From Pycnococcus provasolii (taxonomy: Eukaryota > Chlorophyta > Pseudoscourfieldiophyceae > Pseudoscourfieldiales > Pycnococcaceae): a DNA stretch of 64,000 nucleotides. Location of the stretch: the NCBI GenBank assembly GCA_938743325.2, contig OW568869.1:124001-188000 (forward strand). The letters run 5' to 3'. Below, one piece after another: positions 38,501-48,700 of the stretch; the first letter of the stretch is position 1, and every line of letters starts with the position of its first letter. Below the pieces are notes generated by a model. The model did not search any database and had not been told where the DNA came from. It saw only the letters and a program-made list of their open reading frames with translations. The position numbers and the translations under genes are program-made.

Positions 38501-41500
38501 CTCCGCGTCGCCACATTGCGGCGCGCGGCGGCCGTGCAAATGGAGGGCCGAGCGCCGAGCTTGTGCTGCAGAAGCGTGAGGACGTTGCGCCAGGCACACT
38601 CGCTGACGGACTTCAGGAGTATCCCGTGCCGAATCATGAGTACATCAATCACCTGACGCTTCCGACATGGGAGCCGTCTGGCGTGGTAGTGGACCCGCAT
38701 GCCCCCCCTCCTAACCCTGCTGCGGGTATCACCCAAAAGGAAGTTTTGGGCCGCGCTGTGGCTGACGTCTTCCGTCGGCGCACATTGGAGAATGTGAAGC
38801 TGAAAATTGCGGCTGATCTGAGCTACGGTGTGGACGCGGTTCTCCCCCAAGATTTTCTTGGCGATTATCGCCGAGGCATGAGGGGTTCGACTGGTGCATC
38901 GGTCAGCTCGCTCGCACTCTCCACCCCCACGAAAACGGCTGCGGCGAATGGACATTCCCCATCTCGCGATCTGATCACGCCGTACGATCGGGAGCCAGCG
39001 CAGCTGCTCCTTCCTTACTCAGGCTATCATTCGTACGGAAAGCCGCGGGCGGAAAATCGCGTGGGTACGGTGGCAGCTGCATCTGCAGCCGCTTCCACCG
39101 CCTCGCGTCGCAGAAACCAGGTTTTCCCAAGTGATGCGATAGCTGGGCCGGTAATGGAATCGTACGCGGGGGCGCGATGCAAATCCGAGATGGTTGATGA
39201 CCACGATCCCTCCACGTGCACGAGCTCGAGGAAGGCGTTGGCGAAGTCCGCCTTTCAGCGCTTGCTGCACAAGCGCCGTGTACACCACACGCTGGAAATG
39301 GTAAGGCGTCTGGGTGAAGTGCAGAGGGAACGAGCTCTTGAAGGCGCTGGTCCTGGACCGGTCATGGAGGCGGTTGGCGGTGGGGGAGCACGCGCCGCCG
39401 CGGCGGCTGTGGCAAAAAAGAGGAGAGACCAGAAAAAGAGGGAATCATTGGCAGACGGCGAGGGAGAGGAGGAGGAGAAGAAGGAGGAGGAGGAGGATCA
39501 GACTCCGGCGCACATGCACCATCGTGCACTGTTCTGCCTTTCGCCCGAGAACCCGGTGCGAATGTTCTTCGTCAGGATGGTTTCGTCCAAACTATTCGAG
39601 GGTGTCGTGCTCTTGCTGATTCTGTTCTCCAGCTCACTGCTGGCGGTTGACGGGCCAACCGTGAAAGACGGGTCAAAACTACGAGAATTCCTCAACACGT
39701 GCGACACGTTCTTCACCATCGTATTTTTGATTGAGATGGCCGTTAAGATCCTGGCGATGGGATTCATCCTTCATCCCGGAAGTTACCTTCGCAACGGCTG
39801 GAATCAATTGGACTTCGTCATCGTCGCAAGCTCCGTCGTGACGCTTGTGATCAACGACTCGTCGTTAAGCATCATGCGAACGTTCCGCCTGATGCGCGTG
39901 CTGCGCCCACTGCGCATGATCTCGAGGCTTAAAGGTATGCAGATCGTGATCAACGTTCTCGTGCGAGCGATGCCCGCGTGCTCGTCAATTATCGTGTTCG
40001 GCCTGTTCGAATTCGGTGTTTTTGGCATCCTGGGAGTGACTCTGTTCAAGGGCGGGTTCAGCTACTGCAACGACGCTGTGACGAAGACCGGATGGACGGT
40101 GCGAACCAAAGACGAGTGCCCGGTTGGCGAGCCATTCATATGCACGCCGTTGGAGGGCGATGTATGCGCCGAGGTGGGGGCTGTGGAAACGGCAGAATGG
40201 AAGACGCACTTCTTGAATTTTGATAACATAGGAAATGCGGTGATGAGCCTGTTCGTCGTGGCAACGCTCGACGACTGGATGCGCATTAGCTACGGGTGCA
40301 TGGACTGCCGAGGCATCGATGCTCAGCCTCAGATCAACATCAATCCCTTCATGGGGCTGTACGTGATCGTGTTCGTATTCATCGGAAGTTTCTTCTGGGT
40401 CAACCTCCTCGTCGGTGTTATCATCGACCACTACAGCCAGCTCATATCCGAGGAGGGGAATGGCGTGATGCTCACGCCCGAACAGCAGAGGTGGCAGAAC
40501 GTGCTGAAGCTAAAGGAGGTGGAGAGACAGAGCAAGTGGGCCGAGAATGCGCCCAAGGCTGTTGGCTGGTTCTCGAGGGTGCAGAGAGCCTGCTTCCTGT
40601 TGGCCTTCGACCCTCGCTTCGAATTCTTTATCATGACGTGCATCTTGATGAATGTTATGTCCATGGCTATCGCGTTCGACGGTATGTCGGACGACTACAA
40701 GTATGGCCTTGAGTGGCTAAACAAAATCTTCACCATAGTGTTCGTCGTGGAGTTTGCCGTGAAGGTGACCGCGCTGAACTTTGCGAAGTACATTCAGGAC
40801 TCGTGGAATCAATTTGACTTTCTCATCGTGTGCATCAGTGTGCCGGATCTCTTCACGAGCGGATTGCCCGGTGGGTCCGTCTTCCGCATCTTCCGCATTG
40901 GGCGCATGTTCAAGCTTGTTCAGAGCGCGCGTGGGCTACGCACACTGTTCAATACGCTGATCGCCTCGCTCCCAGCGATTGGTAACGTCGGTAGTCTGCT
41001 ATTCTTGCTCATGTTCATCTACAGCGTGCTCGGCATGAGTCTGTACGGCAAGATTGAGTACGATTTGGGACTAGCGGGAGTGAATCGCCATGCCAACTTC
41101 TACACCTTTGGTGCTAGCATGATGACTCTGTTCCGAGTCTTCACAGGCGATTCGTGGTCGAGCACGCTAGAGGATGTGTACAACCGCGGCACCGGGCCAA
41201 AGTTTATCGCACCTCTATTCTTCATATCATTTACCGTTGCCGCGTCGCTCGTCATGCTCAATCTCATCATTGCCGTTATTTTAGACCAGTTCCTTAGCGA
41301 GGCTGGCTCGGAGGGCCTGCTTCAAAGCAATAACTTCTTCGACGTGCTGCGAAAGAAAATGATTCTCGACCGTTTCATGCTGAAGGTTGCCATCAAGGGC
41401 CGAGAATTCGCGGCGAATAATCCCATGGAGAAGGCGAATTCCTTTAAGAGGAAGTCAAGCTTTGCTAGGGTGATGACGATGTTTGGAAGGCAAAGCAGTG

Positions 41501-41505
41501 ACTGA
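35593..41505 (+). CDS. Four-domain voltage-gated cation channel (CaV/NaV-type) with unusual filter
   Basis: A 1,970-residue channel of the eukaryotic 24-helix type. Each of the four domains has an Arg-rich S4: FRALRPLRTITG in DI, LRTLRLLRVLRSMK in DII, MRTFRLMRVLRPLR in DIII and FRIFRIGRMFKL in DIV. Pore loops read TLQGW (Gln324), TGANW (Ala628), TLDDW (Asp1560) and TGDSW (Asp1853). The filter ring is therefore Q-A-D-D rather than the EEEE of CaV, DEKA of NaV or EEKE/EKEE of NALCN. The DII-III linker is very long (about 650-1310), acidic and Ser-rich. The DIII-IV linker (LTPEQQRWQNVLKLKEVE) resembles the NaV/CaV inactivation-gate region. It probably sits in the plasma or flagellar membrane. 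Ion selectivity cannot be inferred. TGTAA lies at 41596-41600. Confidence 0.9.
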   Translation: MASAAAAAAARAARMRVAAKYEEQDTILERKLTFQETMKAKFKKLTVKIIGGNKMVKLAEEVNQRKGFVRTVLLGNYSWFVFTNSNPVRVQAKRLVNWLWFDRIVLFLIFANCIFLAMDDPTCKDECEKTNNIKIASEYAEFVFTALFTVELVCQSIAKGLVFCHGAYLSSPWNWLDFVIVVTSYQFLLPGGGSSVSGLRAFRALRPLRTITGVPGMRLLVNTLVESVPLMLDVLVLIMWVFGVFGIVGMEMFMGKLQKRCFESAEPGAPILKGWENTVCSGSNRCPTNTSVCLDTGKSPNNDYTSFDNFWRAFLAVFQTLTLQGWSTDLMYHVNDGSGHAVSSVYFVFLVMFGAFFALNLLTAIISAKFAQIHAEQAEEAKQEERREEERSRLRALRDPNSPSMKQEAMAKRSYMEKIGLGVLVKERRDPPWRPTFRKIVESDNFGNFITACILVNTLLMAMDHHPMEKAFEDSIEYINLVLSIIFFVEFVLKHLGMSLTEYWSNGFNAMDGVIVGAWLAELALGGGGASGLQALRTLRLLRVLRSMKLLRQFKELRRLMVLVIRGFIALKDFFLLLALFLFIFSVLGMQIFGGTRPFAEATGMLARKNFNNIWISCYTVFELLTGANWFSVMWLGMDVMGEAGAIYFLLWIICGNFVLLTLFLAILITNFQSAKDEEEEEEEAADEEDASEEKLAEPDIEEGKDSGDSAGGGAGSKAFSLTSVVNAARESERSESRERRSSGGFADRVLEVEHLAPDRFLAESKAISRWLVSIGWSYGITDEAYAEVMAHKDGEAIEQDNDLDTTLTHAGKEGYEEDFDTKESSASILFATAPASETEENITLGEASDGRVSPTTMAAASFLLMEDDERDGNYDSLPPDYFEQPRVSYIRRESSPPGEGITPRERDLEELVLASEDVTTTTAKPKPKTVDIAVQHTGVNLTASQRASSRIPPRAGTRAPSVPLYDTDPPRRHIAARGGRANGGPSAELVLQKREDVAPGTLADGLQEYPVPNHEYINHLTLPTWEPSGVVVDPHAPPPNPAAGITQKEVLGRAVADVFRRRTLENVKLKIAADLSYGVDAVLPQDFLGDYRRGMRGSTGASVSSLALSTPTKTAAANGHSPSRDLITPYDREPAQLLLPYSGYHSYGKPRAENRVGTVAAASAAASTASRRRNQVFPSDAIAGPVMESYAGARCKSEMVDDHDPSTCTSSRKALAKSAFQRLLHKRRVHHTLEMVRRLGEVQRERALEGAGPGPVMEAVGGGGARAAAAAVAKKRRDQKKRESLADGEGEEEEKKEEEEDQTPAHMHHRALFCLSPENPVRMFFVRMVSSKLFEGVVLLLILFSSSLLAVDGPTVKDGSKLREFLNTCDTFFTIVFLIEMAVKILAMGFILHPGSYLRNGWNQLDFVIVASSVVTLVINDSSLSIMRTFRLMRVLRPLRMISRLKGMQIVINVLVRAMPACSSIIVFGLFEFGVFGILGVTLFKGGFSYCNDAVTKTGWTVRTKDECPVGEPFICTPLEGDVCAEVGAVETAEWKTHFLNFDNIGNAVMSLFVVATLDDWMRISYGCMDCRGIDAQPQININPFMGLYVIVFVFIGSFFWVNLLVGVIIDHYSQLISEEGNGVMLTPEQQRWQNVLKLKEVERQSKWAENAPKAVGWFSRVQRACFLLAFDPRFEFFIMTCILMNVMSMAIAFDGMSDDYKYGLEWLNKIFTIVFVVEFAVKVTALNFAKYIQDSWNQFDFLIVCISVPDLFTSGLPGGSVFRIFRIGRMFKLVQSARGLRTLFNTLIASLPAIGNVGSLLFLLMFIYSVLGMSLYGKIEYDLGLAGVNRHANFYTFGASMMTLFRVFTGDSWSSTLEDVYNRGTGPKFIAPLFFISFTVAASLVMLNLIIAVILDQFLSEAGSEGLLQSNNFFDVLRKKMILDRFMLKVAIKGREFAANNPMEKANSFKRKSSFARVMTMFGRQSSD

Positions 41506-41619
41506 CTATGAATAGTGATGAGGAGGGAACAAGCAAGGAGGAGCTGTTTGCGCGTGTGCGCGGCCTATAAAAGGTATGTGTATATATTTATTGATTGTAA
41601 CAAGTAACTTTGATGAAAA

Positions 41620-41635
41620 GCGACTTCGAAGTCGC
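41620..41635. repeat. 16-bp perfect palindrome at a duplication junction
   Basis: GCGACTTCGAAGTCGC reads identically on both strands. Its right end coincides with the left border of the duplicated 3' module (41631), so it may mark a recombination or repair junction. Confidence 0.7.
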
Positions 41636-41806
41636 ATGGTGAACTTACACGATGTGGCTTGCATCCCGAGCTTATGACGATGCGTTTGGGCGACGATTTG
41701 ACGACGTTCAAAGAAGTATAAAGTTTTCAGCTTTTTTGGTTCTTCTTTTTTCTTCATCATTTTCAAAAACACAGTCGTTGATTACACGGTTATACTTGTA
41801 CATGTC
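41631..41806 (+). pseudogene. Decayed copy of the phosphatase gene 3' end and flank
   Basis: This segment matches 60356-60606 almost base for base: GTCGCATGGTGAACTT, GGCTTGCATCCC, then ATGACGATGCGTTTGGGC through GTTATACTTGTACATGTCG. Bases 60392-60468 (77 bp) of the intact locus are missing here, along with small changes. It is therefore a non-functional copy of the last roughly 55 codons of the phosphoglycerate-mutase-like gene plus its 3' flank. It has been placed between the 3' ends of the channel and CDPK genes. Its distal end supplies the last codons and the TGTAA-type signal (TTACA, 41782-41786) of the CDPK gene on the opposite strand. Confidence 0.85.
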
Positions 41807-42995
41807 GACGACGTCGTCGAAGAAGCGCTACTCGACTCTCTGTCAAATCCAACTGCGTACCTCGAGATAAGGCGCTTGTCAAAAGCTTCGAGCTGAGGGA
41901 AGTTTGACATCATGATATCAAACTCTTTGCGCTCAATCGTGCCCGACCTGTCAAGATCTACCTCGGCAATGGCACGGCGTAGGGACTCGCTTGTATGATG
42001 ATGCTTGCCAGGCATACTTTCTCGCATCTCCTCCAGAGATATTTTGCCGTCGCCGTTCTTGTCAAACAAATCGAAAACACGTCTTAGAATGTCCTTCCAT
42101 CCTTCAAGCTTCGCCACGTATTCCCAGTCCAGCAGGGCGGTTAGGAACTCCTTTCGCGAAATCTTGCCGTCACCAAGGATGTCAACACCGTTCGACATGA
42201 TCAGCCCGGTTTCCTTTTCACTCAGCACGTATCCCGCACGGAACAGTCCCGCACGCACCTCATCTGGGGTCAGTACACCATTCTCATTGGTGTCAAGCTC
42301 ATCGAACAATGCATTGAGCTCGTCGATGGACTGCATCCTGCTCGGCTGGCCAGCAGTCATCCTACTTCGGATGCGCTGCACGATCTCATCTATGCTGTGC
42401 CTTCCGTTGAAAGCGCATTCACGAAAATCACCAAAAGCGGGGTTGCTGTTGATCTCTTCTTTGATCAGTGATGATTTGTTTTCAAGGATGAGTTCGGCAG
42501 CCTTGTGGAGTGCCACCTGCTTGAACTTGGTGTAGCCGCCAAAGAGCTGGAGGTGCTGTACGGCGGTGTTGCCCAGCGCCGCAGAAGGTGCAACATTGTC
42601 AACTTCACGAATCCAAGGGTGGTTCAGGGCTTCGGTGGCAGACAATCGCTTCTGTGGATCCTTCGTCAGGAGCTTGCGGCAGAGATCCTTCGCAGCATCG
42701 CTGATGCCGTCCCACGGATGACTCGTAAAGTCGGGCTCTTCGTGCAAGGTGCGCATGAACACCGGACGGAAGCCTTTGTCTCCTTTTCGTGCAAATGGCG
42801 GTCGACCGGAGAGGAGGACATAGAGTACAGCACCGCAACTCCAGATGTCACACTTTGGTCCGTACTTTTGCCGGATCACCTCGGGTGCAATGTAGTGTGG
42901 CGTTCCGCTTATCTCAGTCATCGGTTTGCCCTTGTACTTCTCCGCCAGACCGAAGTCCGTCATCTTGAGCGGGCAACGCCGCATGTAAGATTCCT

Positions 42996-43029
<34 letters not shown>

Positions 43030-43866
43030 AATCTCAGCGCCGCTACTGCTGTTGCATCGCGATACGTGAGGATGGCTGAAAAGGAAATTCTCTGGCTTGA
43101 TGTCGCGGTGCACGACTCCACGATCGTGACACTGCTGAGCGACGCGCAGGATGTCAGCACATAGGTGGCTCGCGACGCGTTCGCTGTACGTCTTCCCCTT
43201 CTTTGAGATGCGATCGAAGAGATTTCCTCCAGAGCACTTTTCCATGACGATGTAGACCTGTGATTCATCCTCGTAGACAGAGTATGCGTGCACGATGTTC
43301 AGCGAATTACGCAACTTGAACATCACTTGTACCTCCTGACTCAGCCAAAGCAGCTCCTGCACAGTGGTGATGGATGATTTCGAGATGATCTTCACCGCCA
43401 GATTCGTTTCGTCGTCGTCGTGGAGACTTGTTGGACCTGATGGCTCGCTCGCCGCCATGGAGATCCACGTGGGCGTGCGATCAAGAAGCAGATGACCGTC
43501 TTCCTTCCTCTCCTTGTTGTTGTCGTCGTCGTCGTCGTCTTTGTTGTTGTCGTGCGGTAAAGCCAGAGCCTCGTAAACTTGACCAAAAGCACCCTTGCCA
43601 AGCAATTCACCAAGAGCGAAGAACTTGTGGAAGTTTCGTGGGTACCCCAACGTCACCTCATGCGGCTGAAGCGTCGTCTTGGGATCGACGGAACGGAGAA
43701 ATTCGACTTCCGAAGGCATTGCTCGTCCTGCCGCCACAAGGCGATTGTTGATCGATTTGTCATGTTCGTGCGACACATAAGACGCCGATGAGCAGCAGTC
43801 CGATGTTGATGTGGTAGCATCATCGTCGTTGTTTCGGCGCAGCGGCACCGCCAGACATGCTCCCAT
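41782..43866 (-). CDS. Calcium-dependent protein kinase (CDPK), myristoylated
   Basis: The start is the ATG at 43864-43866, which yields MGACLAVPLRR, a textbook N-myristoylation (Gly2) plus palmitoylation (Cys4) site; upstream codons are non-ATG. The 694 residues hold a Ser/Thr kinase (about 75-400) with GKGAFGQVYE, the Lys of AVKIISK, HRDIKPEN, DFGLAEKY and GTPHYIAPEV. Four EF-hands (about 515-670) follow: DTNENGVLTPDE, a degenerate second hand (NGVDILGDGKIS), DKNGDGKISLEE and DLDRSGTIERKE. CDPKs are activated directly by calcium through an autoinhibitory junction. An acidic/Ala insert of about 35 residues separates HRD and DFG, and an acidic insert lies in the N-lobe. The last about nine codons lie in the duplicated 3' module (41631-41806). 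Confidence 0.93.
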
Positions 43867-45258
43867 GGCTGCTTGTTTTGAGTTGTTGTGAGTGGCGCGA
43901 CTGTGCGGCTGCGCCACGCCGCCGCATCGCCAGCGTGCGCGAGGGAAAAAAAGGCATCTATTGGAAGATACCTTTTTTTTCTATCTTTTGCCCGCGCTCG
44001 GTCCGAGATATTTAAGGCTGAAATTGAAAGGCGGCTGCTAGGAGGCGGCAGGGCCGTTCAAAATTCAGAGGATACCGGTACAAAAGGAATCAATTTGGGG
44101 GTTAGTCGAAGCAGCTGGCCAGACTTAATTCGGGGTGTGTATATGAACGTTCATACAAACCCCAATTAATGTTTTTTTATTTTTCTTGGTGATTGAGAGC
44201 CGAACACTGCGTGACATGTCACAGATTTAAATTTTATTATGGTCCCTTTCAAAAGTTGTTCTGGGGATCCGTCGTAGGTTGGAAAAAATCAACTCCCGAG
44301 GAGTCTATATAAATTGGCGTTGTCACCCGTGACCCGACCAGCCCGACCTGTAGAGGCGCGTTTTCGGCCTTAGCCACCACCAGCACGAACCACCATCCCG
44401 CGACCAGCCCGCCACCGCCGCCGCCACCACCAGAGGCACTACCACCACTCCACCAGTCCACCACCACGCCAAGGCGTACGTTTTAGTACTCTCGTTTTGG
44501 TCGGCAGAGAAAACACACATACAATAACTACCTAACATTTGGTCGCACACCACAGGGGATAACACCTTTACCAACGTTCTATTCCCTCATCTTTTTTTTC
44601 CGGTTGCCTCGAGTTGCCTCGTTCCGGAATCGGAACGATATTCCTCAAGGTGTGGTAAGAATTATGTGATCTCACGCAACACATGGTAAAAACCCTTGGT
44701 AAACTATGGGTATTTTTTTTATCAAGCACGAAGGCAGTTAGGGTACTTGCACTGGCAGACTGGCAACTGGACTGGCTGGCACACGAGAACTCATAGGTAC
44801 AGCCAGGCGTGCAAGGCTACCACCCACCACAGGTACCGTACCGTAACCACCACGCCTGAGCCTCTGAGGCCACACTGGCCACTGAGAAAGCCAACTGGCC
44901 CGGTTGGCAACTCCATTGGATCCACAAGTTGGCAACGAAGGCGAGGGACTGCCCTACGGAGGCTCTACGATAGGACCTGATAATTGATATCACACACAAC
45001 CTTGATTGATAACACCATCACCATCACCATGATACGTGAGAATCCGCCGCCCTGTTCACAGGTGGCAGCACGCCAGAGAAAGCCGTGGACCCAGTTATTT
45101 ATGTATATCGGCATATCCCCACTCCGCAGACTCCATGCAGCACGCATGCGCATCAGTACAGTAAACATTAGCTGGCCGGTGCACCAATCCCTCTTCTCAT
45201 TGATCGATCACAGTTGTCGCAGTGCCTTGTCTTATTGACTTATTTCGCCAGCTTTATT
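43867..45258. other. Divergent spacer between CDPK and giant polycystin genes
   Basis: About 1.4 kb. It contains CCACCACC-rich low complexity (about 44375-44470) and a CACCATCACCATCACCATG run near 45013. Short frames here look incidental. The one weak GGGGGTTAG (44097-44105) is not a convincing telo-box. Confidence 0.45.
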
Positions 45259-45663
45259 ATGCCAGAAGGAGGAGGTGATAACGAAGACATCTCTTCCGTA
45301 GAAGACTTAAGGCCGGCCTTAACCTCTTCAACAGTACCTCGTGGTCACGCACTCGCAGTAGTCGGGCAATCGCACGATGACAATAACGATAATAACGAGC
45401 CAAGTCAAGCTCCACGCACGGCAGCAGAAGTAGAAGCAGAAGCAGAAGTAGAAGCAGAAGTAGAAGCAGAAGCAGAAGCAGATGCACAGCAGGAGAACCC
45501 GGACGACGCGCCAGGCTCTGCTGCTCCTCCGCCAGACTCTGCTGCACCTCCGCCAGACTCTGCTGCTACTCCTCCTGTTGGCGCTGTTGATGTTGAGAGT
45601 GGTGATATGATGATGAGCAGTGAAAGCGCGCCAGACTCGCTCCCCACGCCCTCGACGAGCTCG

Positions 45664-45701
<38 letters not shown>

Positions 45702-48700
45702 CCACCACCACCACCACCACCAAAAAAAAGAACGCGGCCTCTCCTCCTCCTCCTCCTCCTCTCACATCCGTAAGGAACTTCCCGTCGAGCCAATCCATAT
45801 CCTCGACGCGGCCCGTCTTGACCAAAGTCACCTCGTCGCTGTCTACTCGCGCATGCTCAAGGCGCTCGCGTGGATCGCCATCTTCAGCTTGTACCTACTG
45901 TACCAGATCAACACCAACCTAGTGACGAAAACATTTGCAGTGAACGACAGCGTACAAAAGCGAATCCTCAAAACTCTGCCAAAGAAAACGACGAGCATGC
46001 AAGCTATCGTCGGGTTTCTAGACCGCGCTTTCGTCAAGCCCGCTTGGGTCGACCCCGTGTGCGGCGATGGCGTGTGCGAAGAACCGTACGAGGTGAGTGG
46101 CAAAACGGAAACCGGAGCATGCCCTATCGACTGTGGATTTGGCAGCGGAGATACGAACGCGATCGTGCGCGTCGCCTCGGACTTCCGTTATCCACGCATA
46201 CCCTCGAGGACTCTCAAGCAGCCTGCACGATGGAATCTGTGCCGCCGCGACGACGAGCGGTCGCGTGCCGGTGGCACGGACCTGTGCTACTTCGGTGAAA
46301 ACGGCATTCCGTTCGACGCCACGGAGGAGTTGCAGGTGGCGGACGTGACGCTGCCTCGTGGCACGTGGTACCTGACCATCGAGGGGGATCCCGCGGGACG
46401 CACGTCAGGCTTCATGGTGGATGCGGATGTCTTCAAGAAGCTTGGCCTAACGGCAGCATACAACGCGACAAACAACGCAGACGATGGGAATGTGCACATG
46501 ACGTCGAATGCAACACAGTGGGGAACGTGTGCCGTGCCACGCCTCGCCGTGACCTCTTCCGCACCCGTCGTGCAACAGCAGCAGCAACAACAACCCGCAC
46601 CTGCTGCAATTATCAGCAACGCCCGTCGCCATCTTCTCCAGCAGCAAGGTTCCTGTGCATTCAGCTGCCCTCCTGCAGAATTGGCAACCACCGAATGCCC
46701 TTGCGACGCCTGCGAGGCTGATCCAAGCTCAGTGGAGTGCAAATTCGCAGCCGCGGAGTACTGCTCTGCATACGACGGTATGGGGTTTCCCGCGCCGCCG
46801 GCGATGCCGCCACCTCCACCACCTGCACCACCACCTGCACCACCACCTGCATTACCTCCTCCTCCACCACCACCACCACCACCACCACAGCCACCACGTT
46901 CCCCTTCACCAAGTGCGCCGCCATCATCGCCACCTCCACCGCCACTGCCACCGCCTCCTCCGTCTCCTCCGCCACCACATCCCCCGCCATTTCCTCCACC
47001 TCCTCCGCCACCACATCCCCCGCCAATTCCATCGCCTCCTCCACCTAGCCCACCACCGCCCCCGGATGCACCTATTGCCATCGATTCGATATCAACCGTG
47101 CAGTCACAGTGCAATGCACAGTGCTCCGAGGTGTGCGAGGTCGGCGCGAGATATTTCCCGGATATATTGCAAGGTGCGCCGGCAGCATCGATCGGCGAAG
47201 GAGTGATGTTCCCCTTTTTCATCCCCAGCTTTCGAGACTATCCCATTGTCATCCCGGACTCACTCGCGTCGATTGCGTACAGTTGGCCCGCCATCACACT
47301 CTACGCCATCCCTAAGACGAACTCGTCGCACATGTTCGTGGAATGCGAAGAGGATGGATGCGAGGTGTCAAATCCTGGCCCGGATCAGGAGCTGTCGTAC
47401 ACATCGATTCACTACCCAGACTGCGGATCAACGACTGTGAGGCTCAAGGTGTGCTGCGATGCAGGATGCGCTGGCGAGCAGAGCACGTACAAGTTTACTT
47501 TCTCGGGGCACAAGCCGTCGTGCCCGCCGCCGCCACCTCCACCGGTTCCGCCGTCGCCGCCGCCGCCGCCGCCGCCGCCCTCTCCACCACCGCACTTGCC
47601 GCCACCTCTTCTCCCACCCCCCTCTCCGCCGCCGCCGTCACCGCCACACTCCCCCCCTCCTCCCCCACCGCATTTGCCGCCTCCACCAAGCCCTCCCCCG
47701 CCCTCCCCTCCCCTCCCCCCTCCGCCACCTCCTAGCCCTCCTCCGCCCTACGGCCCTCACTGGGAGCAGATCGGAGGAGATCTGGACGGCACAAGAGCTC
47801 AGGAGAATATGGGAGCATACGTGTCGCTGTCTTCAGACGGCGAGTGGCTTGCAGCTGGCCACGGTGGCGGCTCAGGCGTTCAATCGCTCGTTCGCATCTA
47901 CTCGAGCTCGTTTGGCACGGTGGCACGGCGATCTTCGGCAAGACAGTGGAACACGTGTGGCGCTGATCCACAGCTCGACAGTCTAGACGTTGGCGCGACA
48001 GTAGTGCGCATGTCGCCGAATGGACAACGCGTCGTGGTGGGCATTCCAATGAGAAGTTCTTCCTCGGGGTCCAACGCACTGGTTGGCATCGTACGAGTCT
48101 TCCAATTCAACGCCTCCGATCCTTTGAATCCAGACTGCGACTCGTCGGCATGGATCCCGCTGGGACCAGCTATTCAGCCAGCGTCCACCACCGCGTACCA
48201 GCAATTTGGATATGCCGTGGGAATTACCTACGATGGCAGTCGCGTCGTCGTCGGATCACCCGGCGATGCCTCCACGGGACGTGTTACCGCCTACGAATAC
48301 GATGGAACCAGCTGGATTCTAGTTGGTAACGCGAACGACATGCTCGGTGAATCTGCAGACGACGGCGCCGGCGAGTCCGTCGCCATCTCGCACGACGGCT
48401 CTCGCATTGCATTTGGAGCTCCCGTTTGGGGCCCCTCCACAGAAAGACGTGGCAAGGTGTACCTGTACGAATATTCTTCTTCCGCGAGTACATGGCAAAA
48501 GCAATATGAAGCGGAGGGTGCTGGTCGATTGAACGTGTGGGATTTTGCGAGCGTGCAGGAGTTTGGAAGTGCGGTGGCACTGTCCGGTGATGGGTACACG
48601 CTCGCCGCCGCCAGCCCCTTTTCGAATCAGGCTGACGGTGAAGTGCACGTCTACCGCTGCGATAACTCTGCTCCGAATGCGTGCAATATCCTAAGCGTCA

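Noticed and set aside
44249-44980. Short frames upstream of the polycystin gene
   Set aside because: Low-complexity His/Pro/Trp-rich translations of CCA-type repeats with no conserved motif.
46661-47728. Gly-rich and His-rich frames opposite or alongside the Pro-rich stalks
   Set aside because: Off-frame readings of the CCN repeats encoding polyproline in the polycystin gene.
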